A stretch of DNA of 5,463 nt. Origin: Prevotellaceae bacterium (GTDB lineage Bacteria > Bacteroidota > Bacteroidia > Bacteroidales > Paludibacteraceae). The notes beneath the pieces are model-generated. The model did no database searches, was not told the origin of the DNA, and saw only the letters and a list, made by a program, of their open reading frames with translations. The number at the start of each line of letters is the position of its first letter. Within the stretch, counting starts at the first letter, position 1. Positions 1-5,463 of the stretch are shown here, piece by piece. A program made the position numbers and the translations under genes. The stretch covers positions 1 to 5,463 of the forward strand of contig JAIRTG010000075.1 in NCBI GenBank assembly GCA_031255055.1, in the 5' to 3' direction.

Positions 1-132
1 CGGGGGATTTTTTATTCACGCGGCCCCCGGTCGGGATGCGAGGTGACGTCGAAAATCACACCAATCAATCCAAATCACAAGAATCACGGTTCGGACAACC
101 GGCAGACTGTTCTACGGGACTAGAACTAACCT
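1..132. other. Non-coding left flank with small hairpins
   Basis: I see no credible gene here; the nearest gene to the left lies outside the window. Three inverted repeats are visible. CGGGGG (1-6) can pair with CCCCCG (24-29) across a 17-nt loop. CGGTT (87-91) pairs with AACCG (97-101) around a 5-nt loop. GTTCTA (109-114) pairs perfectly with TAGAAC (121-126) around CGGGAC. None is followed by a T-tract, so none is a convincing intrinsic terminator. A tandem 9-mer at 51-87 is listed separately. Confidence 0.5.
51..87 (-). repeat. Four-unit tandem 9-mer (GTGATTNNN)
   Basis: Read on the minus strand, positions 87 down to 51 are GTGATTCTT, GTGATTTGG, ATTGATTGGT and GTGATTTTC: four units of 9, 9, 10 and 9 nt sharing a TGATT core. 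On the plus strand this is AATCA recurring every 9-10 bases. It sits 46 bp left of the AT-rich module at 133-177, which also begins with GTGATT, so the two may share an origin; that link is inference. There is no sign that it is translated. Confidence 0.6.
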
Positions 133-177
133 GTGATTAGTGTTTAGTGATTAATCATAGAGAATCCGCACTAATCA
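133..177 (+). repeat. AT-rich repeat module, copy 1
   Basis: This 45-nt module matches 4807-4851 in the same orientation at 41 of 45 positions. Its ends are inverted repeats: TGATTAGTG (134-142) is the exact reverse complement of CACTAATCA (169-177), and the interior holds the palindrome TGATTAATCA. That symmetry suits a small palindromic element or a binding site. No flanking target duplication is visible. It is separated by a 21-nt linker, rich in TTCACT, from the GC-rich module at 199-299. Confidence 0.75.
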
Positions 178-198
178 TTCTTCACTCTTCACTGTCTT

Positions 199-299
199 CG
201 GGGCGTTGCGGGGCAGAGCCCCGCAGAGGGGGTAGCGGAAGACGCCGTAGGCGGCTGAAGCGAGGGGGAGACTTCCCCCCCCTAATTATCTTTCTCTTT
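199..299 (-). repeat. GC-rich multi-hairpin repeat, copy 1
   Basis: This element recurs inverted at 4871-4973, with 97 of 103 aligned columns identical. It is drawn on the minus strand because it follows rnr in that sense. Read from rnr it holds a run of eight G, then three hairpins: GGGGGA-loop-TCCCCC (plus 264-279, loop GACT on plus), CGCC-3nt-GGCG (243-253), and an 8-bp perfect stem TGCGGGGC/GCCCCGCA (207-225, 3-nt loop). The last 14 bases (286-299) overlap the 3' end of rnr, including its stop codon. Unlike copy 2, no T-tract follows, so it is a poor textbook terminator. It may be REP/MITE-like or a structured 3' UTR; I do not recognise a named family. Confidence 0.8.
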
Positions 300-2463
300 T
301 TCTTTCTTGTTTGCTTGATAAACTTGATGCCAATGCAAAATCCAGTTGTTTTTTATCGAGATTAGCTCCGGCAACTTTTATTTTAATATCGTCGCCAAGC
401 TGATAGCGTTTGTGATGCTTCCGGCCGGTGATGCAGTAGTTTTTTTCGTCAAACGTATAAAAGTCGTCGTCCAAATCGCGGATGGGAATCATCCCCTCGC
501 ACTTGTTTTCGACTATTTCTACATAGATACCCCATTCGGTCACTCCCGAAATAACTCCCGCAAAGACTTTCCCGATTTGTGCCGACATAAACTCAACTTG
601 CTTGTATTTGATGGATGCCCTTTCGGCGTTCGACGCCAATTGTTCCATGTCCGAACTGTGCCGACAAAGGTCTTCGTATTCTTTTGCATTGACATTCTTG
701 CCGCCTTGGGCGTACTGTGTCAGCAAGCGGTGTACCATCATATCGGGATACCGGCGGATGGGCGATGTGAAATGTGTGTAATAGTCGAAAGCCAACCCGT
801 AGTGGCCGATGTTTTCGGTCGAATAGGCGGCTTTTGCCATCGAACGGACGGCCAGCGTTTCGATCAGATGCTGCTCTTTTGTACCCACAACCTTGTCCAG
901 CACGCCGTTGATGGAGGCCGATACGGAAGACTGTTTACCGCTCGTTTTCAGATTGTAGCCAAACCGTTTGATGAAATTGGAGAAATTGAGCAGTTTCTCC
1001 TGATTCGGCACGTCGTGGATCCGATAGACAAAGGTGTTGGTCGGTTTTCCCTTTTGCGGTTTACCGATGTGCGTCGCTACTGTCTTATTCGCCAGCAGCA
1101 TGAATTCTTCGATCAACTGATTGGAGTCTTTCGCTTCCTTAAAGAATACGCTCAAGGGTTTACCTTTTTCGTCGATTTCAAACCGTACCTCGACCCGCTC
1201 GAACGAGATGGCGCCTCTCGAAAAACGCTTTGCCCGAAGCATTTTCGCCAGTCGGTCTAAGGTCAGCATTTCGTTGTTAAATTCGCCTTGTCGGGTTTCG
1301 ATGATGTTTTGCGCCTCTTCGTAGGTGAATCGCCGGTCGCTCCGGATGACTGTTTTGGCGATTTGATAATGCGTCACTTCCGCATTGTCGTCTAACTGAA
1401 AAATAACCGAATAGGTCAGTTTTTCTTCGTCCGGCCGAAGCGAGCAGATGCCGTTGGATAGATGTTCGGGTAGCATCGGGATCGTTCTGTCGACCAAATA
1501 GACGGATGTCGCCCGTTTGACGGCTTCTTTTTCGATGAGGCTTTGGGGACGGACATAATGTGTGACATCGGCAATGTGTACCCCGACTTCCCAAAGTCCG
1601 TTTTTCAGCTTGCGCAGCGAGAGTGCATCGTCGAAATCTTTGGCGTCGCGCGGGTCGACGGTAAATGTCACGACATCGCGCAGGTCGATGCGTTTGGCTA
1701 TTTCTTCGGGCGTAATTCCGGCATCTATCCTGTCGGCGGCGGCTTCCACCTGTTCGGGATACGAGTAAGGCAGGCCGAACTCTGCTAAAATCGCGTGCAT
1801 CTCGGCATCATTATCTCCCTTGTTTCCCAAAATGTCGAGGACTTCGCCGACAGGGTTTTTACCTTTCCGGTCCCATTCTTTCAGTTTTACGATGGCTTTC
1901 TGTCCGTTTTTTCCGCCTTTCAGTTTATCCTTAGGAATGAAAATGTCTTTCAGCATGATTTTATTGTCGAGTAACAAAAAGGCGTAATTGTCGGACACTT
2001 CCAACTCGCCCACAAAGGTGTCCTGAGCCCGTTTAAGTATTTCCACGACTTCGCCTTCGGCCTGACGGCCTTTTCGCTGTGCGTATAGAAATACTTTTAC
2101 GCGGTCGTTTTGCAGGGCGTGGTTTATTTTCCGTTCGGGGATGAAAACCGGTTCGCCGTCATCGTCGGGCAGCATGTATGTTTTTACGCCCTGACGGTCG
2201 ATGGTTCCGGTGACGAAGCCTCCCCGAGAAATGAGCTTGAATTTCCCGCGTGACACTTCGGCCAACAGTTCGTCTTCATACAATTCGTAGAGGATGTGGT
2301 TGATAAATATCCGCTGAGATTCTTTTTTGATATTCAGCAGGCTCGACAGTTGTTTGTAGTTATACGTCTTTTCGGGATGTTCGTTGAAGATGTTTTTAAT
2401 TTTTTGAATCAGTTCCGATTTTTTCAACTGCGTTTCGGCAGCTTGTTTGCGTTTTTTCGACAT
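286..2463 (-). CDS. rnr: Ribonuclease R (RNase II/RNB family 3'-5' exoribonuclease)
   Basis: A processive 3'-to-5' exoribonuclease that degrades structured RNA in the cytoplasm. The 725-residue protein has full RNase R architecture: an N-terminal winged helix (about 17-76), two cold-shock/OB domains (about 80-210), the RNB catalytic domain (about 258-583) and a C-terminal S1 domain (about 629-711). The metal-binding motif VDPRDAKDFDDA supplies D270, D276, D278 and D279, corresponding to E. coli D272, D278, D280 and D281. HIADVTHYV (296-304) and the RNB signature around FTSPIRRYPDMMVHRLL (565-581) are intact. The ATG at 2463 leads directly into a basic N-terminus and the winged helix; there is no Shine-Dalgarno, as usual in Bacteroidetes. 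The short charged tail (KQERKRER) and the TAA stop lie where the coding frame runs into a repeat, so the tail end is probably repeat-derived. The gene follows the Nudix-like gene after 166 nt, so co-transcription is possible but unproven. Confidence 0.97.
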   Translation of the reverse strand: MSKKRKQAAETQLKKSELIQKIKNIFNEHPEKTYNYKQLSSLLNIKKESQRIFINHILYELYEDELLAEVSRGKFKLISRGGFVTGTIDRQGVKTYMLPDDDGEPVFIPERKINHALQNDRVKVFLYAQRKGRQAEGEVVEILKRAQDTFVGELEVSDNYAFLLLDNKIMLKDIFIPKDKLKGGKNGQKAIVKLKEWDRKGKNPVGEVLDILGNKGDNDAEMHAILAEFGLPYSYPEQVEAAADRIDAGITPEEIAKRIDLRDVVTFTVDPRDAKDFDDALSLRKLKNGLWEVGVHIADVTHYVRPQSLIEKEAVKRATSVYLVDRTIPMLPEHLSNGICSLRPDEEKLTYSVIFQLDDNAEVTHYQIAKTVIRSDRRFTYEEAQNIIETRQGEFNNEMLTLDRLAKMLRAKRFSRGAISFERVEVRFEIDEKGKPLSVFFKEAKDSNQLIEEFMLLANKTVATHIGKPQKGKPTNTFVYRIHDVPNQEKLLNFSNFIKRFGYNLKTSGKQSSVSASINGVLDKVVGTKEQHLIETLAVRSMAKAAYSTENIGHYGLAFDYYTHFTSPIRRYPDMMVHRLLTQYAQGGKNVNAKEYEDLCRHSSDMEQLASNAERASIKYKQVEFMSAQIGKVFAGVISGVTEWGIYVEIVENKCEGMIPIRDLDDDFYTFDEKNYCITGRKHHKRYQLGDDIKIKVAGANLDKKQLDFALASSLSSKQERKRER

Positions 2464-2629
2464 AGTTATTCTTATTTGTTATAGTATCCGTGTTTTTGGT
2501 AAATTGTTTTGTGAACAATGTGAATAAATAAAATGGGTAGAATGGATTGTCGCAAAGACGGAAGGCGGTATGGTGAGATATGCAATCGGACGTAAGCGAC
2601 AATCGGCGGTGGCATCCGACCGTTCTTTC
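2464..2629. other. Intergenic gap between rnr and the Nudix-like gene
   Basis: This 166-nt gap holds no gene. CAATCGG occurs twice as a direct repeat (2583-2589 and 2600-2606), and TCGG/CCGA could form only a 4-bp stem, so there is no convincing terminator for the Nudix-like gene. On the minus strand a TTTG (2556-2553) lies 22 bp before TATTTATT (2530-2523). That resembles the Bacteroidetes TTTG/TAnnTTTG promoter but has two mismatches in the -7 box. The gap is long enough for rnr to have its own promoter, but I cannot identify one with confidence. Confidence 0.4.
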
Positions 2630-3799
2630 CTAATAGTCTTCCGACAGTTTTTTCCCCGACTTTTTTCTATTGATCAACTCTTTCAGCGAACAGTCGCACT
2701 CGTATGTACCGTTATCAATCAGTCCGCTTCTTTTCAAGATGTTGTATTCGATTTGAAACTGTGGGGAGAAAACATTTTCCTGCAGATTTTCTTCAATTTG
2801 TTGCAGTGTCCACCATTTGGCGCCGTTTTCCGTTGGCTTCGACTCTTTGTGAGAGGCACATCCGACATAGAGCGCCACAAATTGTTCTTCGTTTTCGGCA
2901 TCGTAGGTGTAGTTTGCCAGAAAACTTGTCTTGACCGACGTCATGCCGTACCTGTTCACCAGTACGCTTTTGATTCTTTTCGGCAAATCGTCCCCCACCC
3001 TCACGTGTTTTGAAATACTGGCATCCCATAAGTTCGGCGCCACAAAATCGTCGTCCGAACGCTTGTACATCAGAATCCGGTTGGTATCGAAAATGATCAC
3101 GCGGACGATCGGGTGCATATATTTCTTTTCATCGTTCAGGCTTGTCAGGTGCTCTATCATACCGATTCGCTTACCGTCTTTTGTAACAATAGGCCACCAC
3201 TGTTCGCCCTTCAGGTGTTTTCGGATAAACATCACCCGCAACATTTCGTACACAATCAACACGATGAGCAAAACGGCATATACGTACCAGAACACAGTCG
3301 CACATTCATCGACATCTTCGGGTTTGACCCTCGAAATGATTGCCAAATAGGCCGCAACATATCCCGTCAGGACGAGCGTAAACACCTTGATTGTCTGAAA
3401 AAACTCTTGCAGGTTATTTGTCATCGGAATCAGTTTGGGCATCACGCCCGTCATCAGCTTTTCGATTGGTTTTTGCAGTGCAAGCACGACAATAAAGCAG
3501 CACACGAGTGTCATTTTATCTATCACGCCATTGTATTTGAACGAAATATCCGAACTTGAAACAATGCTGATAACGACACCGATTGTAATAAACAGAACAT
3601 TGGTGAAATAGTGCCACGAAAGCAGGCGATGATACCGGAAGCGGACATATACTGTGATACAAAAAGCGACAGAAAGCGCAACAAGCCACGCGATGCCCTT
3701 TCCAAAAGTATTATTTGTGATGATGAATGTGATTAGAGGGGAGAGATATAAAACGGGGTTGAAAAAAGATTCTTTTATTTGCTTTTTCAGATTTTCCAT
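2630..3799 (-). CDS. Multi-pass membrane protein with C-terminal Nudix-like domain (degenerate Nudix box)
   Basis: The 389-residue protein has two parts. The N-terminal half carries about five hydrophobic segments (roughly 15-53, 59-82, 96-112, 136-156 and 168-192), some possibly shorter or double spans. From about 200 a soluble Nudix-type domain follows, with WDASISKHVRVGDD (258-271) matching the W-D-x-S-x-x-x-H-V-x-x-G-(E/D) stretch of the Nudix/IPP-isomerase-like fold. The catalytic box Gx5Ex7REUxEExGU is not preserved: the segment ending in YGM (284-286) reads SVLVNRYGM, so the metal-binding glutamates are absent. I infer loss of hydrolase activity, or a binding or sensing role; the ligand is unknown. 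A lysine-rich C-terminus follows a CDC motif (368-370). The ATG at 3799 gives a short charged leader before the first membrane segment. It is divergent from aguB across 132 nt and precedes rnr on the same strand. Base composition looks slightly more AT-rich than rnr. Confidence 0.85.
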   Translation of the reverse strand: MENLKKQIKESFFNPVLYLSPLITFIITNNTFGKGIAWLVALSVAFCITVYVRFRYHRLLSWHYFTNVLFITIGVVISIVSSSDISFKYNGVIDKMTLVCCFIVVLALQKPIEKLMTGVMPKLIPMTNNLQEFFQTIKVFTLVLTGYVAAYLAIISRVKPEDVDECATVFWYVYAVLLIVLIVYEMLRVMFIRKHLKGEQWWPIVTKDGKRIGMIEHLTSLNDEKKYMHPIVRVIIFDTNRILMYKRSDDDFVAPNLWDASISKHVRVGDDLPKRIKSVLVNRYGMTSVKTSFLANYTYDAENEEQFVALYVGCASHKESKPTENGAKWWTLQQIEENLQENVFSPQFQIEYNILKRSGLIDNGTYECDCSLKELINRKKSGKKLSEDY

Positions 3800-3873
3800 T
3801 AACTACCTTAGTCTGATTTGTGTTGGACTGATAACAACTCCCGATCCGAGAAGGTTTATTTGTGATTTGGTTT

Positions 3874-3904
3874 TTTGCGAATTATTATAAAAAGCCTACT
3901 TTTG
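3874..3904 (+). promoter_or_regulatory. Bacteroidetes-type promoter of aguB
   Basis: TTTG at 3874-3877 (the -33 box) is followed after 19 bp by TACTTTTG at 3897-3904, a perfect match to the -7 consensus TAnnTTTG used by the Bacteroidetes housekeeping sigma factor. Transcription would start a few bases after 3904, giving a leader of about 20 nt before the ATG at 3932. The leader shows no Shine-Dalgarno, which is normal for this phylum. No comparable promoter is evident on the minus strand for the divergent membrane-protein gene. Confidence 0.82.
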
Positions 3905-3931
3905 CCCTCCAATCTTTTCATCATCACACAA

Positions 3932-4807
3932 ATGAGAGTAGCACTGATACAACAATCGAACACAAAAGACCTTCAGGCAAACATCAATAAACTGGAAGCG
4001 AACATCCGTACAGCTTCGGCAGCCGGCGCAACGCTGGTCGTATTACAGGAACTGCACAACGGACTCTATTTCTGTCAAACCGAAGACCCCGTTTTTTTCG
4101 ACATGGCCGAAACAATACCCGGCACCTCCACCCGATATTTCGGCAAACTAGCCCGTGAGCTTCAGATAGTCATCGTGCTGTCGCTATTTGAAAAGCGGGC
4201 GCAGGGACTCTATCACAACACCGCAGCAGTCATCGAAAAAGACGGAAGCATTGCCGGGAAATACCGCAAGATGCACATTCCCGACGACCCCGCCTATTAC
4301 GAGAAGTTCTACTTCACGCCGGGCGACTTGGGATTTTATCCCATTCAAACTTCGGTCGGCAATCTGGGCGTACTCATCTGTTGGGACCAATGGTATCCCG
4401 AAGCCGCACGTTTGATGGCGATGTCCGGCGCCGAATTGCTGATCTATCCGACAGCCATCGGTTGGGAAAGCGCCGACAGCGACGAAGAAAAGCAACGACA
4501 AAAAGAAGCCTGGATCATCTCACAAAGGGGACACGCCATAGCAAACGGCCTGCATGTAATTTCGTGCAACAGGACAGGTCACGAGTCCGATCCTTCCGGC
4601 GTCACAAACGGCATTCAATTTTGGGGGAACAGTTTTGTTTCAGGGCCTCAAGGCGAGATACTGGCCATGGCCGACAGCAAAAATGATGAGATATTGATTG
4701 TTGACATCGACACAAAAAAGACCGAAACCGTACGGCGGATATGGCCTTTTTTCCGCGACAGGCGAATTGACGCCTTTAGCGATTTAACAAAAAGATGGAT
4801 TAAATAG
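3932..4807 (+). CDS. aguB: N-carbamoylputrescine amidohydrolase (nitrilase superfamily)
   Basis: Hydrolyses N-carbamoylputrescine to putrescine, CO2 and ammonia, the last step of the arginine-agmatine route to putrescine and then spermidine; cytoplasmic. The 291-residue length matches the family (about 290-300). The nitrilase catalytic triad is present: E40 in VVLQELHN, K113 in YRKMHIPDD, and C150 in LICWDQWYPEAAR. E124 may be the additional conserved glutamate. MHIPDDPAYYEKFYFTPGD (114-132) is characteristic of AguB-type enzymes rather than other nitrilases. I chose ATG 3932 (MRVALIQQ) because family members begin there. An in-frame TTG at 3875 would add 19 residues but lies inside the promoter, upstream of the likely transcript start. 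The usual partner, agmatine deiminase (aguA), is not in the window. The last base of the TAG stop is the first base of a repeat. Confidence 0.94.
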   Translation: MRVALIQQSNTKDLQANINKLEANIRTASAAGATLVVLQELHNGLYFCQTEDPVFFDMAETIPGTSTRYFGKLARELQIVIVLSLFEKRAQGLYHNTAAVIEKDGSIAGKYRKMHIPDDPAYYEKFYFTPGDLGFYPIQTSVGNLGVLICWDQWYPEAARLMAMSGAELLIYPTAIGWESADSDEEKQRQKEAWIISQRGHAIANGLHVISCNRTGHESDPSGVTNGIQFWGNSFVSGPQGEILAMADSKNDEILIVDIDTKKTETVRRIWPFFRDRRIDAFSDLTKRWIK

Positions 4808-4851
4808 TGATTAGTGTTTAGTGATGAATCATAGCGAATCTGCACTGATCA
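4807..4851 (+). repeat. AT-rich repeat module, copy 2
   Basis: This is the direct-orientation partner of 133-177 (41 of 45 identical), starting at the last base of the aguB stop codon. The terminal inverted repeat is kept at 8 of 9 positions (TGATTAGTG versus CACTGATCA). In this copy GTGTTTAGTG (4814-4823) is also the exact reverse complement of CACTAAACAC (4857-4866), just past the module. The aguB mRNA could therefore fold a 10-bp stem across its 3' UTR that copy 1 lacks. No T-tract follows that stem. Confidence 0.75.
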
Positions 4852-4870
4852 CGAAACACTAAACACGAAG

Positions 4871-4973
4871 AAAGAGAAAGAGAATTAGGGGGGGGAAGTC
4901 TCCCCCTCGCTTCAGCCCGCCGTTGGCGGTCTTCCGCTACCCCCTCTGCGGGGCTCTGCCCCGCAACGCCCCG
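4871..4973 (+). repeat. GC-rich multi-hairpin repeat, copy 2
   Basis: Inverted relative to 199-299 but in the same sense as the upstream gene, here aguB. It has the same run of eight G (4888-4895) and the same hairpins: GGGGGA/TCCCCC (4891-4906), CCGCC-GTT-GGCGG (4917-4929) and TGCGGGGC/GCCCCGCA (4947-4965). Five of the six differences from copy 1 are in the middle hairpin: all three loop bases change, and one base is gained on each arm so that they pair. The sixth is the base that makes the rnr stop codon in copy 1 (TAA there, GAA here). It lies between two convergent genes, so it may end transcription from one or both sides. Confidence 0.8.
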
Positions 4974-4981
4974 TCCTTTTT
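4947..4981 (+). terminator. Possible intrinsic terminator for aguB
   Basis: CGGGGC (4949-4954) can pair either with GCCCCG at 4958-4963, as part of the 8-bp repeat stem, or with a second GCCCCG at 4968-4973. The second pairing puts a GC-rich stem 3 nt before TTTTT (4977-4981), the layout of an intrinsic terminator. The T-tract lies outside the repeat and has no counterpart at copy 1. The call is tentative because the loop would be 13 nt and the nearer stem is stronger. Confidence 0.4.
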
Positions 4982-4990
4982 ACACTTCTT

Positions 4991-5463
4991 CTACACCCCC
5001 ACCACCGTAACCGTTTTACCGTTTACGGTTTCCCTGCGCATATAGAGTTTGTCCTCCCAGCCGACGGACGGACGGCGGTCGAAGACGACCATCCAACCTT
5101 CGTTGCAGCAGTGGGTGTCCATGTAACGGGCTGTCTGTTCGAGACCCTCCTCGAGGTACTTTTCTCCGTAATTTATTTTTAGTTCGATGGGATACTTCCT
5201 GTCTTCGTAGAGCAGACAGAGGTCAAGGCGACCCGTACCGGAAGCCATTTCGCGAATAATCTGTCCGCCGCCGTTGACGATACGCTGTAGGAAGGCCATC
5301 AGTACCAGGTGTGGCGCCGCTTCGCGATAGTCCAGCTTCTCCACCCAGATGGCGCTGTTCGCCTGCCAGAACTGCTGAAAGTCACGCATCAGGTAATCCA
5401 TGTCGAGGTGACCGTCTTTCAGGTAACGCGGCATTTGATAGGGATAGCTCGGATTGAGCAATG
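4991..5463 (-). CDS. ATPase-type protein, C-terminal PD-(D/E)XK nuclease-like domain (5' part outside window)
   Basis: About 157 C-terminal residues are visible, ending at a TAG (4991-4993). The frame runs open to the window edge; a TTG at 5461 could be read as a start, but the family resemblance says the protein continues upstream. The fragment looks like the tail of the AAA/P-loop ATP-binding proteins common in Bacteroidetes. Counting from that TTG, a helical segment (YLMRDFQQFWQANSAIW, 23-39) leads to a restriction-endonuclease-like fold. Visible there are E71 (REMASG), D80 in GRLDL, E93 and K95 in IELK, and Q109/Y113 in EQTARY, consistent with an intact PD-(D/E)XK active site. The biological role of this family is not known to me, and its ATPase part cannot be checked here. 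It converges on aguB with repeat copy 2 between them. Confidence 0.8.
   Translation of the reverse strand, partial: LLNPSYPYQMPRYLKDGHLDMDYLMRDFQQFWQANSAIWVEKLDYREAAPHLVLMAFLQRIVNGGGQIIREMASGTGRLDLCLLYEDRKYPIELKINYGEKYLEEGLEQTARYMDTHCCNEGWMVVFDRRPSVGWEDKLYMRRETVNGKTVTVVGV

Noticed and set aside
200..268. G-quadruplex from four G-runs on the plus strand
   Set aside because: The gaps between runs are up to 31 nt and two of the runs sit in or beside stable hairpins, so ordinary stem pairing is the better explanation.
147..365. A 72-codon plus-strand frame across the left repeats
   Set aside because: It consists of translated repeat sequence (arginine- and glycine-rich) running into the 3' end of rnr antisense; there is no promoter or family resemblance.
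346..1260. A 304-codon open frame on the plus strand
   Set aside because: It is antisense to the catalytic half of rnr, has no recognisable domain, and rnr is an intact, clearly conserved gene in the opposite frame.
2523..2556. Promoter for rnr (TTTG, 22 bp, TATTTATT on the minus strand)
   Set aside because: The -7 box misses two of six fixed positions, including the final G, and the spacer is at the long end, so it is not called as a promoter.
2396..2602. A 68-codon minus-strand frame spanning the rnr start
   Set aside because: It overlaps the rnr N-terminus out of frame, is low in complexity, and has no family resemblance.
3875..3931. An upstream TTG start for aguB adding 19 residues
   Set aside because: The TTG is part of the -33 promoter box and lies upstream of the likely transcript start. 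Family members begin at MRVALIQQ, encoded from 3932.
133..4973. CRISPR array or insertion sequence
   Set aside because: There are only two copies of each repeat, 4.7 kb apart, with no regular spacers, no transposase frame and no visible target-site duplication.

Overview
The window looks like a stretch of Bacteroidales chromosome (Tannerella, Parabacteroides or Porphyromonas-like; the genus cannot be fixed from sequence alone). The reasons are the encoded protein types, starts without Shine-Dalgarno sequences, and a full-consensus Bacteroidetes promoter (TTTG, 19 bp, TAnnTTTG) in front of the amidohydrolase gene. GC content is moderate, with very GC-rich patches only in the repeats.

Layout. 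Positions 1-285 hold no credible gene but are dense in repeats and hairpins: a tandem 9-mer, small hairpins, an AT-rich 45-bp repeat and a roughly 100-bp GC-rich structured repeat. The GC-rich repeat runs into the 3' end of the next gene. The minus strand then carries a complete ribonuclease R gene (rnr, 286-2463) and, upstream of it after a 166-nt gap, a 389-aa membrane protein with a C-terminal Nudix-like domain whose catalytic box is degenerate (2630-3799). Divergent from it, on the plus strand, is N-carbamoylputrescine amidohydrolase (aguB, best start 3932, stop 4805-4807). Then come second copies of both repeats (4807-4973). Convergent from the right edge is the C-terminal part of an ATPase-type protein with a PD-(D/E)XK nuclease-like domain (4991 to the edge).

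Functional reading. The three complete genes do not form an obvious pathway: RNase R is RNA turnover, AguB is putrescine/polyamine synthesis, and the Nudix-like membrane protein has no assignable function. The most distinctive part of the window is non-coding. A GC-rich, multi-hairpin element occurs twice, in inverted orientation, each time just past a stop codon and in the same sense as the gene before it. The copies match at 97 of 103 aligned columns. Five of the six differences fall in one hairpin: three in the loop and two that add one base pair. The AT-rich partner repeat is in direct orientation, so the two modules have been arranged differently at the two sites. I read this as a REP/MITE-like or 3'-UTR structured repeat family; no transposase is present in the window.
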